A DNA stretch of 64,000 nt from Zarea fungicola. Its lineage: Eukaryota; Ascomycota; Sordariomycetes; Hypocreales; Cordycipitaceae. The notes beneath the pieces were generated by a model. The model was not told the origin of the DNA. It saw nothing but the letters and a program-made list of their open reading frames with translations, and did not search any database. How positions within the stretch are numbered: the first letter of the stretch is position 1; each line of letters begins with the position of its first letter. Below are positions 1 to 10,666 of this stretch, piece after piece. A program made the position numbers and the translations under genes. The DNA lies in NCBI GenBank assembly GCA_900169235.1, contig FWCC01000220.1, positions 62,001 through 126,000 of the forward strand, written 5' to 3'.

Positions 1-2650
1 CCCTGAGATTGTTTTATCGAGTGCTTATTCAATTAGTTGGTCAATACCACTTTGGTACTATTAAGAAGTGAGTAGCTACGGGCATATTTGCTCTCAATCA
101 CTTCTAGCTTAACTTTTCTATTATCTTTTGATAAGCAACCATCTTTTAGCCATCGAATGAGGTTAAATCTCGTATTAGTTTTCTAATACGTTCTTTAAAC
201 ACGAACTTCATGGTGGTGTGAGGGAATAGTTCCACTGCTTTTTCAACGCCGATTATCTTACAATTCCAATCAATAGCAGACCCACGTAATGCCCTTTTTA
301 ATAGAAAATGTTACCTTGATCAAAGACTACTTCAACCAGAATTCAACTTGTAGTGTTATTGTGAGTTTACTACCAAACTGTTCTAGAACTCTAGTCTTCG
401 CCGAAAAACACTGTCAATTGAGCAGCCTTGTATAGGTACGGAATTATATGGGCCGAGTTCCATGATGATGGGGATTAATGTAACCTTAGAAAGACTTTAT
501 TCAAAACTATGCGTCTCATATTCTACACACACAGAGCCATGCTATTTGGTTCGCCGGAAAATTATCGCTGCATCAACCTCGAGCACATACGGCAAGTGGG
601 CAATTCGGGCGACCTAATCAGCCGGGCAAGGCGATGGAAATATGCCGTCGACCCACAGAGCACCGGGCGGCAATTTAAAAAAATATAAAGGTCATAAACT
701 CATAAAGTAATAGAAAGTGCTAAAAGATATTCTGGCTGAATTAGCTCGGGCCTTTCGCCTCTGAATACATATAGGAGCTCTGGTTTGTTCAGCTAGCACT
801 CCTACTCTCTTAAATCGCTAGCAAAGTATAACTAGAACGGGCAACTAGTGACCACAAATTACTTCACATTTAAGAAAAGTCTAAGCCATTTGCCTGTGAG
901 AGAATCGCCAAGCCAGACCGCCGTGGAAATCGGTTACAACCTTGTCTAATCTCTCCACCATTCTTCGTGGCACTAACCTAGCTCGCAGATTAAATGACTC
1001 GCGCATGAGTTCTGGCTGAAGATCGCTCTATTAGCAGCCCTCATGTCCCGGTTCCACCCAAAATCGGAGAGGGGTTTGCGACGGATCTAGATGTGATGGA
1101 AGGGGTAGAAGGGGTAGCACTGCTCAATTTAATAGCGTGTGGTTACTTTATATTTAAGAAAATGAGCTACCATGGCTGGGTTTGCTACTTGATGGAGCTG
1201 TGCTACCTTGTAAAATGATGTTGCTCTATTTGTTCAACTGGTCAACTCGCTGCGGCGAAGCCCAAGATCCCGCTGCCTGTTTTTCGCTCCAGCAATTTGA
1301 CTTAACAAACGAGGGGTTGGTCGCCATCTTTGCCGGTTTGAGATGTAAATACTTTAGTCTGATAGGAGGGATATTTTCAGGAGTGTAAGCAACGAGAACC
1401 CATAAGCCTAGCAGAGAAAATAGTTAAGTTTCACTCATTCATTACCGCGCAATATTGCAAGATTTACCGCCCGATGGCGGGGATGGTCCCCTCTCTCGGG
1501 ATAAAACAACGGAGTGAACCAATCCTGTTGGCCTTGGTGGATATTAGTCCAGAAAGAACATGAGTCGTGACAAGGCTGAGCTAGCAGTAAAAGAGATTGT
1601 CCGTCTTACTGCCCCTGTGCATTGCAATGATCAAATAATGGCCTCATTTGCCTGTGCGAGAAGGGACCAGGTAGAGCCCCTACTGGTACAGGCTGCCGAA
1701 CTAGAAACCGATGTCACTTCACCTTGCAAGGGCGCCGGCACACCAGTGAGTCAGTCATCGTAGGAAACAATAGAGTTAAACTATAAAGGCGTGAGATGAA
1801 CTATAGTTAGCGTAATAGTTTATATTTTATTAATGAATCTTAGCAATAGTTTCACTATTTAGAATCCTACTTTTGATGATGCTTTACTACATGAGCGTCG
1901 ACAGCGGCTCCTTCTACGGGTACAAGGAGCCGGAACCTATAAGCCAAACAAACTAGCAGTTACCATTGAGGGAATAAATATATCAACTCTCTTACGAGGG
2001 TCACAGGCCAGTTCCCGTAAGAACATCCCCATAAGATAGTTCACGATTGCTAGTTGGGTAAATTTCAAGTCCACCGAGGTCAGGCGCCTCGTCGCCACAA
2101 TGTTAATGGGGTTTCCCCGGAGAGGCTATTCTCAAGCTTGACTATTCTAAAACGCGACAATGGCGAGCTCCACACGTAGGGTTCGGGACATCTACAATCT
2201 TGACATGGCTGTACCTGCACTTGTATTGACAGTGCAATAACTATGCAGGTATTGGTAGAAAATACACTGAGAAGGCGTGGGGGTTAAAAATGTCCATTTA
2301 CTCCTCAACTAGTGGGATTGCCATTATCAGCACTAAGTTCACGACAGCCTCATCACACTAAGCCGCGGCGCACAGCCATAATAATTTCTCCTTGTAATCT
2401 AGAAAATATATTGGATAGACCCATTCTCCCCACCTAAGTTCTTTAATGAGAGCTTGGGGCTAATAGTGCATTAGTTTGGGAACGCACGTGTGAAGCAGTA
2501 TCACTCCCGAGCCCCCACGACCCGAAAGTGCTAATGGGTGTTATCAAACCCTGGTATTGTCGAGAAAAGGCTCAGGAAAAAGACATAAGCTAGAAATGAT
2601 CTATTATTTAATTTTAAGAATGGAAATTTTGGTGGTATGGGCTCAATGAG
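1..2650. other. Gene-free AT-rich stretch
   Basis: No open frame longer than about 70 codons with recognisable protein character is present on either strand, and no transposase or reverse transcriptase fragment was seen. The stretch is AT-rich with many TA-rich tracts. A small perfect hairpin (8-bp arms, 4-nt loop) lies at 171-190. A TGAGTCA element is at 1747-1753. This is probably intergenic or decayed DNA at the edge of the cluster. Confidence 0.6.
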
Positions 2651-2660
2651 ATATAAAGGC
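2651..2660 (+). promoter_or_regulatory. Probable TATA box of secreted-protein gene
   Basis: The sequence ATATAAAGGC lies 108 nt before the ATG at 2759, in an otherwise ordinary leader. The placement suits a core promoter for the downstream gene. It is a motif match only. Confidence 0.4.
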
Positions 2661-2758
2661 TGTCTAATGTCCTGCGGCTCCCAACTTCAAAACAGGCTAC
2701 ATCTTGGCCAATACACATCCAACTCTCCTCCTATTATCCATTGGTACCTATTTTCACT

Positions 2759-3640
2759 ATGAAGCTTCAACTCTTCTTGTCTATGGCCACAGTTGGCTTG
2801 TCCAACGTGATCAAGCTACGCTCAGCCGGTACACCGCCTGCAAACAGTACCTACGTCGAATGCGTTGAAGGGACCACTGACCCAATCTGCCTCATGATCC
2901 GCCAACCCGCGCAGGATGTCATTTCTGAAATTGCCCACCCTAATGGAACTATCGAGATCCAGCGCAACAAATATACTCGAGCTGAACTCGAGCAAATCCG
3001 CATCAGCAACCACGTTGCCAGCATTGAGCGTAAGCCCGGTGACCCTGTCCACAACGGATCTGCTGAGTTTGCTGCCGCCCTGGCCAAGAGAGCAGGGCCC
3101 CCTCAACAATGCTATACCGAGACTCAGAAGTGGTATGACCAACATGGATGGGGCTACTGGTACCAAGACTGGCATCAAGTGGGAAACTGCTTTTACTGTG
3201 ACCAGTGCACAGAAGCGATCCAATTCTCCTTTGCAGTTGCGCAGACGTGGACATTCAGCTTAGGTTATAAGTTTGATGACATTATTACTGCGACTTTTGG
3301 CTTCACTTGGGGTAAGACATTTACACTTCAGGATACGCGAACTTGTCAGTGGAATCCAGGCAGTGAACATGGTTGCCATACGATTTGGTACCAACCACTC
3401 ATGTCGTACCACAACGGATACGCCAACTACCAGACTCATCAGCACTGCTATCCTAGTGCTGGCCTGCCTGGGAAAGATTCGTACTATGACCACAATTACG
3501 TTTTTGCCAATGTCAACCAGGCTGGAAACAATGGAGTTAATCAAGGCAACTTGGGCTGCAACAGTGGATGTGGTGGAAATGACCACAGGCAGTGTGTGAA
3601 TGGAAACAACGGCGGTTCTCTCTGGCCTTATGCCAACTAA
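2759..3640 (+). CDS. Secreted orphan protein with Kex2-type site
   Basis: Intronless gene for 293 aa. The ATG at 2759 is chosen because the frame further upstream opens only with a non-ATG codon. Residues 1 to about 22 form a hydrophobic secretion-type leader. A polar region of about 85 residues with N-glycosylation sequons follows, then a Lys110-Arg111 dibasic site of the kind cut by Kex2. The predicted mature part of about 180 residues is rich in Trp, Tyr, His, Asn and Gly and has about 10 Cys, which suggests a disulfide-stabilised extracellular fold. I do not recognise the family and assign no function. It sits alone at the left edge of the metabolite cluster, with a TATA box 108 nt upstream. 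Secretion and processing are inferred from the sequence. Confidence 0.75.
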   Translation: MKLQLFLSMATVGLSNVIKLRSAGTPPANSTYVECVEGTTDPICLMIRQPAQDVISEIAHPNGTIEIQRNKYTRAELEQIRISNHVASIERKPGDPVHNGSAEFAAALAKRAGPPQQCYTETQKWYDQHGWGYWYQDWHQVGNCFYCDQCTEAIQFSFAVAQTWTFSLGYKFDDIITATFGFTWGKTFTLQDTRTCQWNPGSEHGCHTIWYQPLMSYHNGYANYQTHQHCYPSAGLPGKDSYYDHNYVFANVNQAGNNGVNQGNLGCNSGCGGNDHRQCVNGNNGGSLWPYAN

Positions 3641-4063
3641 GAAGCTGCAATTCATCTTACTGTGTTTATTGCTCACTAACTGAGTTAATTGTACATGTCC
3701 AACTTTGGTGTCCTCCTGCAAGCCCAAAAACAATACTACTCCGATACCTGCTCCTATCCTTGTTTCTGGCTTGGTAACGTGGATTCTCGCGCGGTAATTA
3801 TATTAACTTGCTGGCTTGAAGGCTATACTCCCAGTGTTCAGGCTCCCATCTAGAACGGCTGAAGTGGTGCTAGTTATCAGAGACACGAGGCGTAGTGGGT
3901 GGCACTGTTACGCATCGTAACGTATATCCTGGTGATCCCAATCGCTGCTTAACAGGCCATTGTAACGTGGCCTTGGTAACTTTTATACTTGAACTCCATT
4001 CTGGTTCATCCTGAGTCTAATATTGTAGGTCTATTGAATGACTAGTTACCTTACATATGGGGA
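3641..4063. other. Intergenic, converging 3' ends
   Basis: This separates the secreted-protein gene and the convergent monooxygenase gene. It is AT-rich and presumably holds both 3' untranslated regions. No further gene was seen. Confidence 0.5.
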
Positions 4064-5948
4064 CTACACTATTTTCAACAGCCGAAATGCCACCGCAGCT
4101 GTTCCAGCAATACTAGCAATTGCCATCCAGATTCCGTGAAGATGGGTGGCCTCCTCGTTGACTCGACCAACTGAAATTCTAGCCGACGTCTGCGCATGCT
4201 CTTTACCATTGCCTTCAATATCGTAGTCTTGTAAATTCACAACGGACACCAACTTCTGATATTCAACGGCCGTAGTGGACCAGTTGTTCGTAATCAGACC
4301 CGCCTTGTTCTTGTACCACGAGTTGCATGACGGGTCATTGAATGAGGACTCGCCAAGAGCAATTTGTAAAGTTTGGTTGTACTCTTCAACACGTTCTTTT
4401 TTGGGACAGATACTGATGGGCTTGCTATCTCGCCTCGCGTCCAAGACGGCACCAATCAGGCCACTGAGGTATCGACTCTGGGCTTCAATCATGACAATGA
4501 TCGAATTATGTCCCAAGTTGGTGTTTGGGCCGTACATCATGCCGAAGTTGGGCATATCCTCGACAGAAATGCCTTTGTATGCTCTTGCACCTTCGTTCCA
4601 GACATTGTGGATTGGTCGTCCTCGCCGCCCATGCATTCTGATAGGGTGCATAAACTCTAATGTCTTGAAACCGGTTGCGCAGACAAGAAGATCATAGTGG
4701 TCGTGGGAGTCGACAATGCCACCGCTCTCACCCTTGACCTTGATGAGGTTCCCACTCATGCTCACAATTGGGCGAGTTTCTAATTTGACGTTTGGCTGAA
4801 CAAGACTCGGAAAGTAGTCGTCTGACAGAATGATACGCTTGCATCCGACATTATACTTGGGCGTAAGCTGTTTCCAGAGGTCTGGTCGGCCAGGCATTTG
4901 CGATCTCATCAAGTTTGTGCTCTGCTCCCTTAGGCTTTGCGCCTGATCTGACTTTGGATCCACAATGGCCGCAAATGAATCCTCCCGGAATGACATTTGA
5001 CCAGCTCTCTTGCGCCAAAGAAGCGGGGGGCAATACTTGTATACAGTTCGCATCCAAGCGGGTATCGGAGCATCCAGACGAGGAATTAGCCAGTTTGGAG
5101 TACGCTGAAAGACAGTGATATGCTTCGCCACTTTCTGCAACTCGGGGAGAATCTGAACAGCGGTGCATCCTGCCAATGCGATTAGAAAAAAGAAGTGTTC
5201 AGACTTGAATCTAGCGGTGAGGATGCAGAAGCTCTTACCGTTCCCCAGAAGCGCAATATTCTTGCCCTCTAGGCTATATGACCAGTCCCATCGAGCTGAG
5301 TGCATCTTCTTTCCGGTAAACTCATTGATGCCCTCTATCTCCTCTGGCCATCTGGGCTGGTTGAGTTGTCCCACCGCACTGACCAAGAAGTCACTGGTAA
5401 TCTCGTATTGAGGTATAAATTCGGCGTCCTTCGAACCCTTTGCAACCGTAACAGTTGTTCTCCATTGACTGGTCTCATCATCCCACTGCGCAGCCTCGAC
5501 AGTGCTGTTGAAACGAATGTGCTGATACAGATTGTAGTCTTGTGCTGTCTTGGTGAGATACGCTAGAATTTCCTCTTGGCTTGGATATTCGCGAGTCCAA
5601 TCACTCTTTTGAGCGAAACTGAAGCTGTAGAGAGAGCCCCATATGTCGCAGCAGCAACCAGGATATTTGTTATCATTCCTGAAGGACGCAGTATAGTTAG
5701 GGTCATATACCGCTCAGCATTCAGCCTAAGATTTTAGCTTACCATGTTCCTCCAATAGCAGATGATTTCTCGAGAATTACAAAGTTTCGGCAATTGTTAC
5801 GCTTGATGAGGTCGATGGCCATACAGATGCCAGACATGCCACTTCCAATAATGACGACGGCAGCCTTTGTGTGGTCTCTGTTGCCAACAGCAACTTCAGT
5901 CCATGATTTATTCGCCATTGATATTTTGAAGCCAGGAGTAGCGTCCAT
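4064..5948 (-). CDS. Baeyer-Villiger-type flavin monooxygenase
   Basis: Three exons: 5743-5948, 5239-5678 and 4064-5169, giving 583 aa. They are joined where GGTW runs into NDNKYPG and where the second Rossmann motif is completed. An FAD-binding GSGMSG is at residues 35-40. The Baeyer-Villiger fingerprint FxGxxxHxxxW is at 189-199 (F189, G191, H195, W199). The second, NADPH-type GxGxxA motif is at 214-219. The family inserts oxygen beside a carbonyl to give esters or lactones, or oxidises hetero-atoms. The last ~23 residues form one hydrophobic segment, which suggests a C-terminal membrane anchor. It runs in the same direction as the A-T-TE synthetase, about 1.2 kb downstream of it, and is a good candidate tailoring oxidase. 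An in-frame ATG at 5918 is an alternative start. The substrate is unknown. Confidence 0.88.
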
Positions 5949-7170
5949 GAAAAGACTGTATGTGCTGTATTGAGTTGGAAGCTGGCGTTCAGGACTCGGT
6001 CAAGGCTCCATTGAAGTGACGATTACCTTACATATATACCTTGCACTCATTTTGTCAAGCTCCGTTCTCTTTTGTTTTGCCGAGAGAAATGCACATTCCC
6101 GAGGCAATTGGGTATAAACATGGCTTGCATTTTGCTGCCCCGCACTGTTCAGCTTCGAGGAAGGTGAGAGCGAGCCCAAGGTGACTAGATTAGGGCCTTG
6201 CAGGGTTGCTCATGGAGTGTCTTATCAAATTAGCGCACATACTGTCAGTATTGTCCTTCAACTAGCAGTAATTTTATGGACGAATGCGGAGTTTGCTGGG
6301 ACTTGCAGCTGTTTCCTTGAGGCTGACTCGACGTTGGCTGACACGAACCATTTCCCGCCGCCACACCTTTATTGCCCGCTCGGCCGAAGACCCGGCAACG
6401 GCGCGTGAGAACCAATGCTTTTTTAGCTTTTACGTCACAGAGGAACTGCTGGATGACTGTTTAATTAAGAAGCTATAATTTAAATATGCCCCATGTCTTA
6501 ATCTGTAGACCCATTTGGTCTAAGTAAAGTTGTTACTTGTTTTTTTTGTACGTACTAACAGGCCAACTGCCGTAGCAGCCAGGTACCGTAGAGTGACATT
6601 TTGCGAAAAGCATTCGGAATGTTAATCGATAAATTCTTCTCGCAGAGCCGAAAAGATTGGCATCTCGTTAGAAGCTTTCAGTGATTGTGGGGTGTGAGAC
6701 GACGCCTTTACCCGCGCAGTCAGGTACAGATTATTCTAAAGTATCTCGGTTGGTCAGTAGAAGTCCGAAGTCATGGGAGACCGGAGTTCCTACGCTCGCA
6801 AAGTCGGTCCTTACAGGGCAGCCAAAGACAAGCTGCATTTGTAACCATGCACACTCGAGGAGGAGTTACTTGCTAGTGGCTGATTTTTTTAATTGTCAAT
6901 TTCAAGTAGACTGAAAAAACACACATAACACAAAAAAATAATGAAAGAAAGAATTGCTGGCTCAATGTAGACCAGATTTCTTAAGTCACAAGATACGTAC
7001 GCATCATCGGTGTTGGACCGGCCAGCCAGGCCTAATACTGTTAGGATGTAAAGGGTTTCTTTTTTTAACTAAGCCTAAGCTGTCGCACAGCGGCGCCCGC
7101 AATGCTAGTATAAGACTCCTCCGGTCGTTCCTCCAAGCATCTTTCAATGTCGGGCCATTATAGATCAGCC
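5949..7170. other. Intergenic: monooxygenase promoter and synthetase 3' side
   Basis: This 1.2 kb holds the promoter of the minus-strand monooxygenase, with a TATATA-like element about 85 nt before its ATG, and the 3' flank of the synthetase. Short frames here show no conserved protein features. Confidence 0.5.
6031..6040 (-). promoter_or_regulatory. Probable TATA box of monooxygenase gene
   Basis: On the minus strand this reads GGTATATATG, 83-92 nt upstream of the ATG at 5948. It is a motif match only. Confidence 0.35.
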
Positions 7171-10038
7171 TCAAGCCCCCCGAGCCTTCATCGCCGCCTT
7201 GAGTTTCTCCTGAAACGAATGCACGTGCTCTGCCGAAATCATAGAGAAATGCTCCCCGTCAGCCTCGTGGAAACGTGGCAGGCTCTTTGAAAAATACACC
7301 CATCGGCTAACTTGCTGCGCGAACCAGTCTTCCCTGTTGGAGGCCACGGCTTTTAGAGGATGTGCTACAAACACATCTATGCAGTACACCATGCCTGTCG
7401 GCTCATAATTCCACGCCATCTCGTGCAAAGCGTTGGATACCTCGGCCCACCGCAACAACTTGGCGCGGTCCAGTGCCAGCTCTTTCATTCGACCTTTGGG
7501 TGCACGGTTCTCAAGAATTTCGTCTAAAACATCGTCATACGTCATTTTCTCCATGTTCGGCATGAAGGTTTCTGGGTCGTCATCTTTGACCAGGTCCAGG
7601 AAAAGTGCCAAAGTCAGGACGGCAGTAATCATGTTCAGCTGACGAATGCGCTGCTTGATATGTGGTGGTAAGTTGAGGATGCCCAGAAAAGAAATCTCGC
7701 TGCCGTCGGCTCGCAAGCGCTTGGCGATCTCAAACGCAAACATGGATCCAAATGAGTACCCGAGAATGCAGTAAGGTCCTTCAGGCTGCACTCGCCGAAC
7801 TGCATTGGTATATGTCCCAATGCACTCGTCAACGCTGTCAAAGAAAGGCTCGCCGTCAAACCCACGGGCTCTAATAGCGTATACAGGACGCTCCTCGGCG
7901 AAGTACTTTGCCAAATTTAGGTAAACGAGTACTTCTCCAGCACCGGGATGTATCAGCCACAAAGGCGTAGCAGATCCAGCCGCGTTCATCACCACAACAG
8001 GGTCATATTTTTTAGACGTTTTTGTGACCCGCTCATCAATGGCAGAAGCAAGCTGTCGGATAGTAGGCTTTGTAAGAATGGTGATTATTGGGATGTCATC
8101 GATGCAAAGCAATTCTTGCACTCGCTTCTTGAACTGGATCAACTGCATCGAATTGACTCCCATTTGTAGCACGCCCATGTCCAGCCTTAGATCGGTGCTA
8201 GGCACATCCATGGTTTCTGACAATGCCTGCCGAATCGAAGCCTCTGTTTGCGTTGCCTCAATACCATCGACTTCCTCGCTATCTATATCCGACAATGAAG
8301 CAAAATACTCGTTGAGAAGTTTGGCATTTAATTCCTCCTGCTCTGAGAAATCGCCAGCGTCAAACATCTTCCTTATGCGTGCAGGAGAGAGCTTGCCCAA
8401 TGATGTTTTCTGTAAATTCTCCTTGGATAGTGGAATAACTCTATAGGGTTTTGCGCTGCATTGCAGCAAAACCGTCGTCTCAATGGCGTTGGAAGCAGCG
8501 AAGCGAGCTGGTCCGTCCTCAGGCGCGAATGATGGAATGTAGACGACCGAAACAACTTCCGTGTCATGATAAGGCGGCCGATGTCCAAAGACAACCGTAT
8601 ACGATGGCACAACGCCGGGTAAGTTGGCCATGTCTAATGCTGTTTGCAGATCTGTAATATTATGCTTCACTCCGTTAATGTTGACAGCATTGTCTTCCCG
8701 CCCGGCCAGGTGCAGCATCCCCGAATCGTCGATGAGTGCCAAGTCGCCAGTGATGAACCAGCCATCGGTAGAAAAGGCGGCCTGTGTGCTCTTTTCGTCA
8801 TTGTAGTACTCTGAGAAGACCTTGCGTCCCCGAAGATGCAGTTGGCCGACGACTCCCGGTTGCGCGGCCACCATACTGCCGGTTGCGTCATCACGGGTAA
8901 CAACTCGCATCTCAATATCAGCATGGCAGACGCCGAGTGCAGCAAATTGTAGGTCGTGCTGCACATCATATTCTGGAAAATTGTTGTTATGGATGCAGCC
9001 CGCGCAGGTTTCCGTCATGCCAAATCCTGGCACAAACGTGTTCTTTGGGGCACCATAGACTTCGAGAGCGGAGGCTAAGGTTATGCAAGTCTTGACCACA
9101 AGCGCCTCGCCGCCGGATGTGATGCATTTTAGACAAGAAAGATCTGGTCTCGCGCCGTGAATTGTAGGTATCTCACAACTACCCTGCAGAATACGTGCCA
9201 GATTGGCGAGGAAGAAGTTCGGTGCAAAGGAAAAAGATATGCGATGCTCGTCAATAAGTGACAAAAACTTCAACGGGGATGGGATTAAATCTGCGGCATG
9301 AGCATGTATCTGTCTGGCATTCAAGTATAGTGCATGTAGATGCACCTCCACCAGATTAGCGACATGATCAACATTGATCCAGTTGAAGAAGACGTCATCT
9401 GAAGTGGTCTTGTGACAAGCAATCTTGCCACGGATGGCTGCGATAATCTGGCTATTTCGCAGACACACTGCCTTTGCAAAGCCGCTACTTCCCGAGGTAA
9501 GCATCAAGACGGCCACTTTCTTTGGATCCTGATTACCAGGGCCGCGGCTGACTAGATTCGAGTAGCCCGTTGACCTCTGGACGCAAGAGAACTGAGGCGT
9601 GTTGATCGACTCAATGCGCATACCATCGCAATTTTCCCGTATGTATGGCACAAACTTGTCCGTTGTCAGTATAATTGGATCGTTGAGTAGCCGTTTAAGG
9701 TGTGTGAGATGCTTGCGGTGTTGCTCCAAGTTGTTCACAAACGGAGGCGACAGTGCCGGGACGTATCCGGCGCACACCACGGACCAAAACCATACAAGGC
9801 CATCTAAATGGTTGTCAAAGTGAAGAAGAATAACGGATTCTGCTCTAATGCCAGGAATAGCTCGGATAGCATCTCCATTTTGCAAAGCTTTGTGAAATAG
9901 GTCTCGGTAGGAAATATGAAGGGACTCGCCGGTTCTCCCCGGGGCATATATATCGATTCCTCTTTGTGGGCTGCTATAAACAGCTTTTTCTAGAAGATGG
10001 TAAATAGTGGCGTCTGATTCTGCCGAAAGCGAACCCAT
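7171..10038 (-). CDS. A-T-TE NRPS-like synthetase (aryl-pyruvate dimerising type)
   Basis: Single exon, 955 aa, with no condensation domain. Adenylation domain, about residues 15-560: A3-like LTSGSSGFAK near 180-189, A5-like GFGMTET at 338-344, A7 TGDLALIDDSG around 430-440, and the A10 lysine K549 in SLGKLS. Carrier domain, about 595-670: phosphopantetheine serine S630 in MGVNSMQL. Thioesterase, about 685-950: HPGAGE near 697, nucleophile S762 in GYSFG, and H930 in GEHFSMI. Size, domain order and the TE block around RPVYAIRARGFDGEP match the fungal family that activates phenylpyruvate, 4-hydroxyphenylpyruvate or indolepyruvate and dimerises them to terphenylquinones or furanones (atromentin, polyporic acid, microperfuranone and didemethylasterriquinone synthetases). 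It shares a 628-bp divergent promoter with the P450. The substrate cannot be read from the sequence by eye. It is the core enzyme of the cluster. Confidence 0.92.
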   Translation of the reverse strand: MGSLSAESDATIYHLLEKAVYSSPQRGIDIYAPGRTGESLHISYRDLFHKALQNGDAIRAIPGIRAESVILLHFDNHLDGLVWFWSVVCAGYVPALSPPFVNNLEQHRKHLTHLKRLLNDPIILTTDKFVPYIRENCDGMRIESINTPQFSCVQRSTGYSNLVSRGPGNQDPKKVAVLMLTSGSSGFAKAVCLRNSQIIAAIRGKIACHKTTSDDVFFNWINVDHVANLVEVHLHALYLNARQIHAHAADLIPSPLKFLSLIDEHRISFSFAPNFFLANLARILQGSCEIPTIHGARPDLSCLKCITSGGEALVVKTCITLASALEVYGAPKNTFVPGFGMTETCAGCIHNNNFPEYDVQHDLQFAALGVCHADIEMRVVTRDDATGSMVAAQPGVVGQLHLRGRKVFSEYYNDEKSTQAAFSTDGWFITGDLALIDDSGMLHLAGREDNAVNINGVKHNITDLQTALDMANLPGVVPSYTVVFGHRPPYHDTEVVSVVYIPSFAPEDGPARFAASNAIETTVLLQCSAKPYRVIPLSKENLQKTSLGKLSPARIRKMFDAGDFSEQEELNAKLLNEYFASLSDIDSEEVDGIEATQTEASIRQALSETMDVPSTDLRLDMGVLQMGVNSMQLIQFKKRVQELLCIDDIPIITILTKPTIRQLASAIDERVTKTSKKYDPVVVMNAAGSATPLWLIHPGAGEVLVYLNLAKYFAEERPVYAIRARGFDGEPFFDSVDECIGTYTNAVRRVQPEGPYCILGYSFGSMFAFEIAKRLRADGSEISFLGILNLPPHIKQRIRQLNMITAVLTLALFLDLVKDDDPETFMPNMEKMTYDDVLDEILENRAPKGRMKELALDRAKLLRWAEVSNALHEMAWNYEPTGMVYCIDVFVAHPLKAVASNREDWFAQQVSRWVYFSKSLPRFHEADGEHFSMISAEHVHSFQEKLKAAMKARGA

Positions 10039-10666
10039 GATGTTCTGAGGGTAAAGAAAGCAACCAAATCAAGTCTGTTTGTTATGAAGTCGATGGGTCG
10101 CCGAGAGTTAATGGAAAGGATGCATGCTTTAACAATGACCCGCTTACATAGTAAATGCTTGGCTAGGTACATATTATGGAGGATTTAAAACGCTTCCGAG
10201 TTCCCTTTCCCGTAAATTCATCATGCTGGAGAGGTACATGGCCAGCGTGTGTACTTGGCAATGCCAGTAACCTTTTGCGGTCCCATGCATCAAGAGAGCT
10301 TACCACCCATGCAAGACCATACATACTGTACCCCATTCTAGAAGCACCATCTTACATTAAACTGGTCCCATTGTCTGCGGGCCGGAGGCGACTCTACGCC
10401 CGGTATCAGGGCCTTGGTTTATGTAGTGCTTACTGGCTGTGCCAGGAACCACATTTGATTCCTGACAAGGGCATGGGTGAAAATCCTGAGTCAGATTCCT
10501 AGCCACGCCAAGTGCGAATGGTTTGCTTATGTACGTAGACTAAAATGACTGTGTCCACTTACAAGGCACATACTGTCCTGTACTGTTGAACAATTGGTTT
10601 CCTGAATATCGTTGAAAAAGTTATTGTTCAATTTCTATCAGCATCGCTGTCATAACGATACTGATA
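10039..10666. promoter_or_regulatory. Divergent promoter, synthetase / P450
   Basis: This 628-bp region lies between the start codons of the minus-strand synthetase and the plus-strand P450, so it probably drives both. It contains a bZIP-type TGAGTCA at 10487-10493. No coding features were seen. Confidence 0.55.

Noticed and set aside
171..190. Perfect 8-bp hairpin in the gene-free left end
   Set aside because: It is short and AT-rich, and no flanking target-site duplication or element body was seen. Chance is likely.
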